From NCBI GenBank assembly GCA_037783415.1, contig JAZGTN010000170.1:4879501-4943500 (forward strand): a stretch of 64,000 nucleotides of DNA, read 5' to 3'. Below the pieces are notes generated by a model. The model did no database searches. It was not told the DNA's origin and saw nothing but the letters and a program-made list of their open reading frames with translations. Below are positions 51,489-64,000 of the stretch, piece after piece; the stretch's first letter is position 1; each line of letters starts with the position of its first letter. Source of the DNA: Leptasterias polaris (Eukaryota; Echinodermata; Asteroidea; Forcipulatida; Asteriidae). The position numbers and the translations under genes were made by a program.

Positions 51489-53632
51489 TGCAAAAAACAT
51501 TTTATTGAAGAAACAATTGCAAAAAAAGAAACCCAAAACACTGTATCAGAATAAGCCATTTGCGAGTTAAATTTGAATAATGTCTGGTACAATGACTAGT
51601 TTAGTCACAAGTTACCGCTTAAATTTGAATTCCTCAGACTATCGAGACAGTTGCTATGTCACATGGTTCGGGGCAAGCTTTTGCATAGCAACCTCCAGAT
51701 GAGCAAACCCTGGTACCATTGTGTCATACACATCCATTCAGAATTGTGTATGGGTGTTCACCGTCTCTTACGTAACTAAGCAAAAGCTTGCCCCTAATCA
51801 TGTGACATAGCAACTGTCTCGATAGTCTGAGGAATTCAAATTTAAGCGGTAACTTGTGACTAAACAAGTCATTGTACCAGACATTATTCAAATGTAACTC
51901 GCAAATGGCTTATTAGTTGCGATGATCGTAACCCTCTCTAGTATTTTAAAATAATTGGTGACTGTATGCATGTGACTGCGGTTTCATTGTTGGGGCTGGA
52001 CTTGTACACATGCATATAGAGCCACGCAGTGCAGGGGAGACTTGATAAATTTAGGCTTTTAAAGTTGGCCCTATTTTACTTGGCAAGTGGACTCTGCTGG
52101 AGAAGTGGGCAAGTGGGAGTGCATTTAGTTGGGTGCTCAAGACAGGAAAGGAAATGCTGTGACTCGGTCGCCACACCATGATGGGAACTAGATATCAGCC
52201 GGTCAGTCCGTGAAACCGGACTCGCGGCGCTTTATAAGCATGACATGTCACCCCGTAATTTTTACATTGTTTACCCAAGCCGTATTTTTTGTTTTTTTCA
52301 TCTGTACGAAAAACACAAATCAGAATAATGCAACATAATTTGTTGGTTTAATTGCCGCGTAGCATTTAATTTTCTTTTCCGTTGCAATTAATATATAATT
52401 TTTATTTATTAATTTTTTGGGTAGGGAAATTTTTCAAGATTGATGCCCGGACGTAGGGAAACCTTCACCGGCGTTGAGGTGTTTTCACTTGGAAGGAAAC
52501 AAACTATAGACGGGCCTTGGACTCCCCACTAAATAAACTCCCATAGGAACCAATGCTAAAAATCGTGTAAGTCTCCGGACAACTATTAACTTCAGAATTC
52601 TTTTCAATTTTTGGCAGGTCAGCCGTTTGGAATTTTTTCTAGCGACCCCAGAAAAAAACACACCAGAAAATGAAATTTTCCCTAAACCGACTTGCTGCCA
52701 GTTTTCGTGAAGCACTTCTCCACTTCCCCGGTCAAATAGGGCCAACTTTAACGCCTAAATTGATCAAGTCTCCTCAAAAGTTGAAGCACAGAACCCCCAG
52801 GTTGTGATAGATTCTTATATTTACGCAATCTATTAATAGCATGACCCCCAAAACGTTCTAATTCAAAATAATTATACCGTTTATTGGGTGTTTTTTTTAT
52901 TTATTATTTTTTATTTTATTTATTTATTTTTTTTTGGGGGGGGGGGTCTCAACTTTTAAGATTAATCTTTTTTGTTTTTGGTTTGCTTCATTTATTGAAT
53001 TGTTTATTTCATTGATTTGCTTATATATTTCTTCTTCCTTTTTCATTTTGTTAATTTTTGAGTCTCCATTCAGTATAGATACATGTTGCCGTCTGTTGTT
53101 TTCTCCCAGTCTGGTTGGGTGCACTCGTATGGCTATACATTGTAAACTCACGGGTAAAAGTACCAACACCTTACTAGCGCAGTGGGATAAGGTGCTGGGA
53201 CTGTCTCAACACTTGGACCACGCGATCCGGGTTCGAATGCCGTCTGCACTAATATAGGTTCAAGGCCTTTTGCTGTCTGTGGCAACAGTGTGATTGGGAT
53301 CTGCCTTGCTTCCTCCCCTAAAGTGGTCAGGGCCCTAGTGGCTAGGCAGGGGAGACAGGGGAGGATATGCTGCTGGGTCAATTTGCCACAAAATAAGGGA
53401 ACTAATCGTTGCTGCAGAAGAGGGGCGTAGTGTGCGCTATCTAAACCTCTCCAGCGCGTGAACGCCTGACACTACCAGCAACGTAACTTTTTAATCTTTT
53501 TTTAAATATAATATAAGGTATGAGATTTTACTGTGACGCTTTTTTGGTTATTTTATTTATTTATTTATTGTTTATTATTTTCATTTTTGTCATTTGTTGA
53601 TGCAACTACGCAATAAAAGTTACATGAAATAC
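51489..53632 (+). repeat. Satellite unit 25 (2,144 bp)
   Basis: Indistinguishable from unit 24 by eye, including the normally unstable T/G tract. A recent duplication is likely. Confidence 0.97.
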
Positions 53633-55778
53633 TGCAAAAAACATTTTATTGAAGAAACAATTGCAAAAAAAGAAACCCAAAACACTGTATCAGAATAAGC
53701 CATTTGCGAGTTAAATTTGAATAATGTCTGGTACAATGACTAGTTTAGTCACAAGTTACCGCTTAAATTTGAATTCCTCAGACTATCGAGACAGTTGCTA
53801 TGTCACATGGTTCGGGGCAAGCTTTTGCATAGCAACCTCCAGATGAGCAAACCCTGGTACCATTGTGTCATACACATCCATTCAGAATTGTGTATGGGTG
53901 TTCACCGTCTCTTACGTAACTAAGCAAAAGCTTGCCCCTAATCATGTGACATAGCAACTGTCTCGATAGTCTGAGGAATTCAAATTTAAGCGGTAACTTG
54001 TGACTAAACAAGTCATTGTACCAGACATTATTCAAATGTAACTCGCAAATGGCTTATTAGTTGCGATGATCGTAACCCTCTCTAGTATTTTAAAATAATT
54101 GGTGACTGTATGCATGTGACTGCGGTTTCATTGTTGGGGCTGGACTTGTACACATGCATATAGAGCCACGCAGTGCAGGGGAGACTTGATAAATTTAGGC
54201 TTTTAAAGTTGGCCCTATTTTACTTGGCAAGTGGACTCTGCTGGAGAAGTGGGCAAGTGGGAGTGCATTTAGTTGGGTGCTCAAGACAGGAAAGGAAATG
54301 CTGTGACTCGGTCGCCACACCATGATGGGAACTAGATATCAGCCGGTCAGTCCGTGAAACCGGACTCGCGGCGCTTTATAAGCATGACATGTCACCCCGT
54401 AATTTTTACATTGTTTACCCAAGCCGTATTTTTTGTTTTTTTCATCTGTACGAAAAACACAAATCAGAATAATGCAACATAATTTGTTGGTTTAATTGCC
54501 GCGTAGCATTTAATTTTCTTTTCCGTTGCAATTAATATATAATTTTTATTTATTAATTTTTTGGGTAGGGACATTTTTCAAGATTGATGCCCGGACGTAG
54601 GGAAACCTTCACCGGCGTTGAGGTGTTTTCACTTGGAAGGAAACAAACTATAGACGGGCCTTGGACTCCCCACTAAATAAACTCCCATAGGAACCAATGC
54701 TAAAAATCGTGTAAGTCTCCGGACAACTATTAACTTCAGAATTCTTTTCAATTTTTGGCAGGTCAGCCGTTTGGAATTTTTTCTAGCGACCCCAGAAAAA
54801 AACACACCAGAAAATGAAATTTTCCCTAAACCGACTTGCTGCCAGTTTTCGTGAAGCACTTCTCCACTTCCCCGGTCAAATAGGGCCAACTTTAACGCCT
54901 AAATTGATCAAGTCTCCTCAAAAGTTGAAGCACAGAACCCCCAGGTTGTGATAGATTCTTATATTTACGCAATCTATTAATAGCATGACCCCCAAAACGT
55001 TCTAATTCAAAATAATTATACCGTTTATTGGGTGTTTTTTTTATTTATTATTTTTTATTTTTTTTATTATTTTTTTTTTTGGGGGGGGGGGGTCTCAACT
55101 TTTAAGATTAATCTTTTTTGTTTTTGGTTTGCTTCATTTATTGAATTGTTTATTTCATTGATTTGCTTATATATTTCTTCTTCCTTTTTCATTTTGTTAA
55201 TTTTTGAGTCTCCATTCAGTATAGATACATGTTGCCGTCTGTTGTTTTCTCCCAGTCTGGTTGGGTGCACTCGTATGGCTATACATTGTAAACTCACGGG
55301 TAAAAGTACCAACACCTTACTAGCGCAGTGGGATAAGGTGCTGGGACTGTCTCAACACTTGGACCACGCGATCCGGGTTCGAATGCCGTCTGCACTAATA
55401 TAGGTTCAAGGCCTTTTGCTGTCTGTGGCAACAGTGTGATTGGGATCTGCCTTGCTTCCTCCCCTAAAGTGGTCAGGGCCCTAGTGGCTAGGCAGGGGAG
55501 ACAGGGGAGGATATGCTGCTGGGTCAATTTGCCACAAAATAAGGGAACTAATCGTTGCTGCAGAAGAGGGGCGTAGTGTGCGCTATCTAAACCTCTCCAG
55601 CGCGTGAACGCCTGACACTACCAGCAACGTAACTTTTTAATCTTTTTTTTAATATAATATAAGGTATGAGATTTTACTGTGACGCTTTTTTGGTTATTTT
55701 ATTTATTTATTTATTGTTTATTATTTTCATTTTTGTCATTTGTTGATGCAACTACGCAATAAAAGTTACATGAAATAC
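53633..55778 (+). repeat. Satellite unit 26 (2,146 bp)
   Basis: Carries gggacat (C at 54572) and a T8 run (55643-55650), a pair of variants otherwise seen only in unit 1. It does not share unit 1's other markers (the missing TA and T in the foldback loop). The T-rich tract has a private ttttttattattttt form. Confidence 0.97.
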
Positions 55779-57923
55779 TGCAAAAAACATTTTATTGAAG
55801 AAACAATTGCAAAAAAAGAAACCCAAAACACTGTATCAGAATAAGCCATTTGCGAGTTAAATTTGAATAATGTCTGGTACAATGACTAGTTTAGTCACAA
55901 GTTACCGCTTAAATTTGAATTCCTCAGACTATCGAGACAGTTGCTATGTCACATGGTTCGGGGCAAGCTTTTGCATAGCAACCTCCAGATGAGCAAACCC
56001 TGGTACCATTGTGTCATACACATCCATTCAGAATTGTGTATGGGTGTTCACCGTCTCTTACGTAACTAAGCAAAAGCTTGCCCCTAATCATGTGACATAG
56101 CAACTGTCTCGATAGTCTGAGGAATTCAAATTTAAGCGGTAACTTGTGACTAAACAAGTCATTGTACCAGACATTATTCAAATGTAACTCGCAAATGGCT
56201 TATTAGTTGCGATGATCGTAACCCTCTCTAGTATTTTAAAATAATTGGTGACTGTATGCATGTGACTGCGGTTTCATTGTTGGGGCTGGACTTGTACACA
56301 TGCATATAGAGCCACGCAGTGCAGGGGAGACTTGATAAATTTAGGCTTTTAAAGTTGGCCCTATTTTACTTGGCAAGTGGACTCTGCTGGAGAAGTGGGC
56401 AAGTGGGAGTGCATTTAGTTGGGTGCTCAAGACAGGAAAGGAAATGCTGTGACTCGGTCGCCACACCATGATGGGAACTAGATATCAGCCGGTCAGTCCG
56501 TGAAACCGGACTCGCGGCGCTTTATAAGCATGACATGTCACCCCGTAATTTTTACATTGTTTACCCAAGCCGTATTTTTTGTTTTTTTCATCTGTACGAA
56601 AAACACAAATCAGAATAATGCAACATAATTTGTTGGTTTAATTGCCGCGTAGCATTTAATTTTCTTTTCCGTTGCAATTAATATATAATTTTTATTTATT
56701 AATTTTTTGGGTAGGGAAATTTTTCAAGATTGATGCCCGGACGTAGGGAAACCTTCACCGGCGTTGAGGTGTTTTCACTTGGAAGGAAACAAACTATAGA
56801 CGGGCCTTGGACTCCCCACTAAATAAACTCCCATAGGAACCAATGCTAAAAATCGTGTAAGTCTCCGGACAACTATTAACTTCAGAATTCTTTTCATTTT
56901 TTGGCAGGTCAGCCGTTTGGAATTTTTTCTAGCGACCCCAGAAAAAAACACACCAGAAAATGAAATTTTCCCTAAACCGACTTGCTGCCAGTTTTCGTGA
57001 AGCACTTCTCCACTTCCCCGGTCAAATAGGGCCAACTTTAACGCCTAAATTGATCAAGTCTCCTCAAAAGTTGAAGCACAGAACCCCCAGGTTGTGATAG
57101 ATTCTTATATTTACGCAATCTATTAATAGCATGACCCCCAAAACGTTCTAATTCAAAATAATTATACCGTTTATTGGGTGTTTTTTTTATTTATTATTTT
57201 TTATTTTATTTATTTATTTTTTTTTGGGGGGGGGGGGTCTCAACTTTTAAGATTAATCTTTTTTGTTTTTGGTTTGCTTCATTTATTGAATTGTTTATTT
57301 CATTGATTTGCTTATATATTTCTTCTTCCTTTTTCATTTTGTTAATTTTTGAGTCTCCATTCAGTATAGATACATGTTGCCGTCTGTTGTTTTCTCCCAG
57401 TCTGGTTGGGTGCACTCGTATGGCTATACATTGTAAACTCACGGGTAAAAGTACCAACACCTTACTAGCGCAGTGGGATAAGGTGCTGGGACTGTCTCAA
57501 CACTTGGACCACGCGATCCGGGTTCGAATGCCGTCTGCACTAATATAGGTTCAAGGCCTTTTGCTGTCTGTGGCAACAGTGTGATTGGGATCTGCCTTGC
57601 TTCCTCCCCTAAAGTGGTCAGGGCCCTAGTGGCTAGGCAGGGGAGACAGGGGAGGATATGCTGCTGGGTCAATTTGCCACAAAATAAGGGAACTAATCGT
57701 TGCTGCAGAAGAGGGGCGTAGTGTGCGCTATCTAAACCTCTCCAGCGCGTGAACGCCTGACACTACCAGCAACGTAACTTTTTAATCTTTTTTAAAATAT
57801 AATATAAGGTATGAGATTTTACTGTGACGCTTTTTTGGTTATTTTATTTATTTATTTATTGTTTATTATTTTCATTTTTGTCATTTGTTGATGCAACTAC
57901 GCAATAAAAGTTACATGAAATAC
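55779..57923 (+). repeat. Satellite unit 27 (2,145 bp)
   Basis: Private ttttcattttttgg (T at 56897; others ttttcaatttttgg). The T6-A4 boundary near 57788-57797 (others T7-A3) is shared with unit 29 but not with the intervening unit 28. Confidence 0.97.
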
Positions 57924-60068
57924 TGCAAAAAACATTTTATTGAAGAAACAATTGCAAAAAAAGAAACCCAAAACACTGTATCAGAATAAGCCATTTGCGA
58001 GTTAAATTTGAATAATGTCTGGTACAATGACTAGTTTAGTCACAAGTTACCGCTTAAATTTGAATTCCTCAGACTATCGAGACAGTTGCTATGTCACATG
58101 GTTCGGGGCAAGCTTTTGCATAGCAACCTCCAGATGAGCAAACCCTGGTACCATTGTGTCATACACATCCATTCAGAATTGTGTATGGGTGTTCACCGTC
58201 TCTTACGTAACTAAGCAAAAGCTTGCCCCTAATCATGTGACATAGCAACTGTCTCGATAGTCTGAGGAATTCAAATTTAAGCGGTAACTTGTGACTAAAC
58301 AAGTCATTGTACCAGACATTATTCAAATGTAACTCGCAAATGGCTTATTAGTTGCGATGATCGTAACCCTCTCTAGTATTTTAAAATAATTGGTGACTGT
58401 ATGCATGTGACTGCGGTTTCATTGTTGGGGCTGGACTTGTACACATGCATATAGAGCCACGCAGTGCAGGGGAGACTTGATAAATTTAGGCTTTTAAAGT
58501 TGGCCCTATTTTACTTGGCAAGTGGACTCTGCTGGAGAAGTGGGCAAGTGGGAGTGCATTTAGTTGGGTGCTCAAGACAGGAAAGGAAATGCTGTGACTC
58601 GGTCGCCACACCATGATGGGAACTAGATATCAGCCGGTCAGTCCGTGAAACCGGACTCGCGGCGCTTTATAAGCATGACATGTCACCCCGTAATTTTTAC
58701 ATTGTTTACCCAAGCCGTATTTTTTGTTTTTTTCATCTGTACGAAAAACACAAATCAGAATAATGCAACATAATTTGTTGGTTTAATTGCCGCGTAGCAT
58801 TTAATTTTCTTTTCCGTTGCAATTAATATATAATTTTTATTTATTAATTTTTTGGGTAGGGAAATTTTTCAAGATTGATGCCCGGACGTAGGGAAACCTT
58901 CACCGGCGTTGAGGTGTTTTCACTTGGAAGGAAACAAACTATAGACGGGCCTTGGACTCCCCACTAAATAAACTCCCATAGGAACCAATGCTAAAAATCG
59001 TGTAAGTCTCCGGACAACTATTAACTTCAGAATTCTTTTCAATTTTTGGCAGGTCAGCCGTTTTGAATTTTTTCTAGCGACCCCAGAAAAAAACACACCA
59101 GAAAATGAAATTTTCCCTAAACCGACTTGCTGCCAGTTTTCGTGAAGCACTTCTCCACTTCCCCGGTCAAATAGGGCCAACTTTAACGCCTAAATTGATC
59201 AAGTCTCCTCAAAAGTTGAAGCACAGAACCCCCAGGTTGTGATAGATTCTTATATTTACGCAATCTATTAATAGCATGACCCCCAAAACGTTCTAATTCA
59301 AAATAATTATACCGTTTATTGGGTGTTTTTTTTATTTATTATTTTTTATTTTATTTATTTATTATTTTTTTTTGGGGGGGGGTCTCAACTTTTAAGATTA
59401 ATCTTTTTTGTTTTTGGTTTGCTTCATTTATTGAATTGTTTATTTCATTGATTTGCTTATATATTTCTTCTTCTTTTTTCATTTTGTTAATTTTTGAGTC
59501 TCCATTCAGTATAGATACATGTTGCCGTCTGTTGTTTTCTCCCAGTCTGGTTGGGTGCACTCGTATGGCTATACATTGTAAACTCACGGGTAAAAGTACC
59601 AACACCTTACTAGCGCAGTGGGATAAGGTGCTGGGACTGTCTCAACACTTGGACCACGCGATCCGGGTTCGAATGCCGTCTGCACTAATATAGGTTCAAG
59701 GCCTTTTGCTGTCTGTGGCAACAGTGTGATTGGGATCTGCCTTGCTTCCTCCCCTAAAGTGGTCAGGGCCCTAGTGGCTAGGCAGGGGAGACAGGGGAGG
59801 ATATGCTGCTGGGTCAATTTGCCACAAAATAAGGGAACTAATCGTTGCTGCAGAAGAGGGGCGTAGTGTGCGCTATCTAAACCTCTCCAGCGCGTGAACG
59901 CCTGACACTACCAGCAACGTAACTTTTTAATCTTTTTTTAAATATAATATAAGGTATGAGATTTTACTGTGACGCTTTTTTGGTTATTTTATTTATTTAT
60001 TTATTGTTTATTATTTTCATTTTTGTCATTTGTTGATGCAACTACGCAATAAAAGTTACATGAAATAC
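57924..60068 (+). repeat. Satellite unit 28 (2,145 bp)
   Basis: Carries gccgttttgaa (T at 59064), shared only with unit 20, exactly eight units (17,160 bp) upstream. Private cttcttcttttttc (T at 59474). Confidence 0.97.
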
Positions 60069-62201
60069 TGCAAAAAACATTTTATTGAAGAAACAATTGC
60101 AAAAAAAGAAACCCAAAACACTGTATCAGAATAAGCCATTTGCGAGTTAAATTTGAATAATGTCTGGTACAATGACTAGTTTAGTCACAAGTTACCGCTT
60201 AAATTTGAATTCCTCAGACTATCGAGACAGTTGCTATGTCACATGGTTCGGGGCAAGCTTTTGCATAGCAACCTCCAGATGAGCAAACCCTGGTACCATT
60301 GTGTCATACACATCCATTCAGAATTGTGTATGGGTGTTCACCGTCTCTTACGTAACTAAGCAAAAGCTTGCCCCTAATCATGTGACATAGCAACTGTCTC
60401 GATAGTCTGAGGAATTCAAATTTAAGCGGTAACTTGTGACTAAACAAGTCATTGTACCAGACATTATTCAAATGTAACTCGCAAATGGCTTATTAGTTGC
60501 GATGATCGTAACCCTCTCTAGTATTTTAAAATAATTGGTGACTGTATGCATGTGACTGCGGTTTCATTGTTGGGGCTGGACTTGTACACATGCATATAGA
60601 GCCACGCAGTGCAGGGGAGACTTGATAAATTTAGGCTTTTAAAGTTGGCCCTATTTTACTTGGCAAGTGGACTCTGCTGGAGAAGTGGGCAAGTGGGAGT
60701 GCATTTAGTTGGGTGCTCAAGACAGGAAAGGAAATGCTGTGACTCGGTCGCCACACCATGATGGGAACTAGATATCAGCCGGTCAGTCCGTGAAACCGGA
60801 CTCGCGGCGCTTTATAAGCATGACATGTCACCCCGTAATTTTTACATTGTTTACCCAAGCCGTATTTTTTGTTTTTTTCATCTGTACGAAAAACACAAAT
60901 CAGAATAATGCAACATAATTTGTTGGTTTAATTGCCGCGTAGCATTTAATTTTCTTTTCCGTTGCAATTAATATATAATTTTTATTTATTAATTTTTTGG
61001 GTAGGGAAATTTTTCAAGATTGATGCCCGGACGTAGGGAAACCTTCACCGGCGTTGAGGTGTTTTCACTTGGAAGGAAACAAACTATAGACGGGCCTTGG
61101 ACTCCCCACTAAATAAACTCCCATAGGAACCAATGCTAAAAATCGTGTAAGTCTCCGGACAACTATTAACTTCAGAATTCTTTTCAATTTTTGGCAGGTC
61201 AGCCGTTTGGAATTTTTTCTAGCGACCCCACCAGAAAATGAAATTTTCCCTAAACCGACTTGCTGCCAGTTTTCGTGAAGCACTTCTCCACTTCCCCGGT
61301 CAAATAGGGCCAACTTTAACGCCTAAATTGATCAAGTCTCCTCAAAAGTTGAAGCACAGAACCCCCAGGTTGTGATAGATTCTTATATTTACGCAATCTA
61401 TTAATAGCATGACCCCCAAAACGTTCTAATTCAAAATAATTATACCGTTTATTGGGTGTTTTTTTTATTTATTATTTTTTATTTTATTTATTTATTTTTT
61501 TTTTTTGGGGGGGGGTCTCAACTTTTAAGATTAATCTTTTTTGTTTTTGGTTTGCTTCATTTATTGAATTGTTTATTTCATTGATTTGCTTATATATTTC
61601 TTCTTCCTTTTTCATTTTGTTAATTTTTGAGTCTCCATTCAGTATAGATACATGTTGCCGTCTGTTGTTTTCTCCCAGTCTGGTTGGGTGCACTCGTATG
61701 GCTATACATTGTAAACTCACGGGTAAAAGTACCAACACCTTACTAGCGCAGTGGGATAAGGTGCTGGGACTGTCTCAACACTTGGACCACGCGATCCGGG
61801 TTCGAATGCCGTCTGCACTAATATAGGTTCAAGGCCTTTTGCTGTCTGTGGCAACAGTGTGATTGGGATCTGCCTTGCTTCCTCCCCTAAAGTGGTCAGG
61901 GCCCTAGTGGCTAGGCAGGGGAGACAGGGGAGGATATGCTGCTGGGTAAATTTGCCACAAAATAAGGGAACTAATCGTTGCTGCAGAAGAGGGGCGTAGT
62001 GTGCGCTATCTAAACCTCTCCAGCGCGTGAACGCCTGACACTACCAGCAACGTAACTTTTTAATCTTTTTTAAAATATAATATAAGGTATGAGATTTTAC
62101 TGTGACGCTTTTTTGGTTATTTTATTTATTTATTTATTGTTTATTATTTTCATTTTTGTCATTTGTTGATGCAACTACGCAATAAAAGTTACATGAAATA
62201 C
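60069..62201 (+). repeat. Satellite unit 29 (2,133 bp), 12-bp deletion
   Basis: Shortest complete unit. Twelve bases (gaaaaaaacaca) are missing after gcgacccca near 61230, leaving ccccaccagaaa. The same deletion is in unit 30. It also has ctgggtaaattt (A at 61948) and the T6-A4 form shared with unit 27. Confidence 0.97.
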
Positions 62202-64000
62202 TGCAAAAAACATTTTATTGAAGAAACAATTGCAAAAAAAGAAACCCAAAACACTGTATCAGAATAAGCCATTTGCGAGTTAAATTTGAATAATGTCTGG
62301 TACAATGACTAGTTTAGTCACAAGTTACCGCTTAAATTTGAATTCCTCAGACTATCGAGACAGTTGCTATGTCACATGGTTCGGGGCAAGCTTTTGCATA
62401 GCAACCTCCAGATGAGCAAACCCTGGTACCATTGTGTCATACACATCCATTCAGAATTGTGTATGGGTGTTCACCGTCTCTTACGTAACTAAGCAAAAGC
62501 TTGCCCCTAATCATGTGACATAGCAACTGTCTCGATAGTCTGAGGAATTCAAATTTAAGCGGTAACTTGTGACTAAACAAGTCATTGTACCAGACATTAT
62601 TCAAATGTAACTCGCAAATGGCTTATTAGTTGCGATGATCGTAACCCTCTCTAGTATTTTAAAATAATTGGTGACTGTATGCATGTGACTGCGGTTTCAT
62701 TGTTGGGGCTGGACTTGTACACATGCATATAGAGCCACGCAGTGCAGGGGAGACTTGATAAATTTAGGCTTTTAAAGTTGGCCCTATTTTACTTGGCAAG
62801 TGGACTCTGCTGGAGAAGTGGGCAAGTGGGAGTGCATTTAGTTGGGTGCTCAAGACAGGAAAGGAAATGCTGTGACTCGGTCGCCACACCATGATGGGAA
62901 CTAGATATCAGCCGGTCAGTCCGTGAAACCGGACTCGCGGCGCTTTATAAGCATGACATGTCACCCCGTAATTTTTACATTGTTTACCCAAGCCGTATTT
63001 TTTGTTTTTTTCATCTGTACGAAAAACACAAATCAGAATAATGCAACATAATTTGTTGGTTTAATTGCCGCGTAGCATTTAATTTTCTTTTCCGTTGCAA
63101 TTAATATATAATTTTTATTTATTAATTTTTTGGGTAGGGAAATTTTTCAAGATTGATGCCCGGACGTAGGGAAACCTTCACCGGCGTTGAGGTGTTTTCA
63201 CTTGGAAGGAAACAAACTATAGACGGGCCTTGGACTCCCCACTAAATAAACTCCCATAGGAACCAATGCTAAAAATCGTGTAAGTCTCCGGACAACTATT
63301 AACTTCAGAATTCTTTTCAATTTTTGGCAGGTCAGCCGTTTGGAATTTTTTCTAGCGACCCCACCAGAAAATGAAATTTTCCCTAAACCGACTTGCTGCC
63401 AGTTTTCGTGAAGCACTTCTCCACTTCCCCGGTCAAATAGGGCCAACTTTAACGCCTAAATTGATCAAGTCTCCTCAAAAGTTGAAGCACAGAACCCCCA
63501 GGTTGTGATAGATTCTTATATTTACGCAATCTATTAATAGCATGACCCCCAAAACGTTCTAATTCAAAATAATTATACCGTTTATTGGGTGTTTTTTTTA
63601 TTTATTATTTTTTATTTTATTTATTTTATTTTTTTTTTGGGGGGGGGGTCTCAACTTTTAAGATTAATCTTTTTTGTTTTTGGTTTGCTTCATTTATTGA
63701 ATTGTTTATTTCATTGATTTGCTTATATATTTCTTCTTCCTTTTTCATTTTGTTAATTTTTGAGTCTCCATTCAGTATAGATACATGTTGCCGTCTGTTG
63801 TTTTCTCCCAGTCTGGTTGGGTGCACTCGTATGGCTATACATTGTAAACTCACGGGTAAAAGTACCAACACCTTACTAGCGCAGTGGGATAAGGTGCTGG
63901 GACTGTCTCAACACTTGGACCACGCGATCCGGGTTCGAATGCCGTCTGCACTAATATAGGTTCAAGGCCTTTTGCTGTCTGTGGCAACAGTGTGATTGGG
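62202..64000 (+). repeat. Satellite unit 30 (partial, cut by window end)
   Basis: First 1,799 bp of a unit. It carries the same 12-bp deletion as unit 29 (near 63363). The window ends inside the SINE-like body, so the array continues beyond it. Confidence 0.97.

Larger units (their letters stand above)
1..64000. repeat. Tandem array of a ~2,145-bp satellite unit (29 full copies plus a partial)
   Basis: The same sequence recurs head to tail with no interruption. The anchor beginning tgcaaaaaac recurs at 1, 2148, 4295, 6441, 8587, 10732, (12877, altered), 15021, 17166, 19312, 21459, 23606, 25751, 27894, 30039, 32182, 34327, 36473, 38619, 40764, 42910, 45055, 47200, 49345, 51489, 53633, 55779, 57924, 60069 and 62202, always in the same orientation. 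The mean spacing over 29 complete units is about 2,145 bp. Units differ by scattered substitutions, homopolymer length changes and one 12-bp deletion, so the array is not a simple assembly duplication. I see no protein gene, rRNA or intact tRNA. A satellite built from transposable-element modules is the best description; its chromosomal role cannot be told from sequence. Confidence 0.98.

Noticed and set aside
1..64000. rDNA, 5S, histone or snRNA tandem gene cluster
   Set aside because: I found no 18S/28S, 5S, histone or U-snRNA core sequence in the unit on either strand.
1..64000. CRISPR array or prokaryotic operon
   Set aside because: The repeat is 2.15 kb with no unique spacers, and no bacterial genes or ribosome-binding sites are present.

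Overview
The whole 64-kb window is one tandem array. A non-coding unit of about 2,145 bp is repeated head to tail: 29 complete copies (1-62201) and the first 1,799 bp of a thirtieth (62202-64000). Complete units are 2,143-2,147 bp, except unit 29 at 2,133 bp. Units look nearly identical, differing by a few substitutions and homopolymer changes each. No flanking single-copy DNA is present, so neither end of the array is in the window. The unit phase is arbitrary; I start it where the window starts.

This is eukaryotic satellite (macrosatellite-scale) DNA, most likely from an animal. Each unit contains a tRNA-derived, SINE-like element with RNA polymerase III A and B boxes, a MITE-like foldback element with 134-bp arms, and AATAAA-type signals. 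There is no bacterial gene organisation, no rRNA, no intact tRNA and no convincing protein gene. I cannot name the species or match the unit to a named satellite family.

Layout of one unit (unit 1 coordinates): 1-61 A-rich lead-in; 62-426 foldback element (134-bp arms, 97-bp loop with its own hairpin); 427-547 spacer with a 10-bp inverted repeat; 548-1283 segment bounded by a second, about 40-bp inverted pair and holding a 6-bp-stem hairpin and a TATA-like box; 1284-1400 AT-rich linker; 1401-1460 unstable T-rich/poly-G tract; 1461-1676 unassigned sequence; 1677-2000 SINE-like element with a tRNA-like head and strongly foldable body; 2001-2147 T/A-rich tail with TTTA repeats and an AATAAA facing an opposed AATAAA just across the junction.

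The array has internal structure. Units 1-3 carry variants absent from the rest. Units 12-13 and 14-15 form a duplicated dimer with a 4,288-bp period. Neighbours 17/18, 22/23, 24/25 and 29/30 look like recent duplications. Some variants are shared by distant units (1/26, 20/28, 27/29), which suggests unequal exchange or gene conversion. Every open frame is short, recurs passively with the unit, and almost all begin with TTG or GTG, so none is annotated as a gene.
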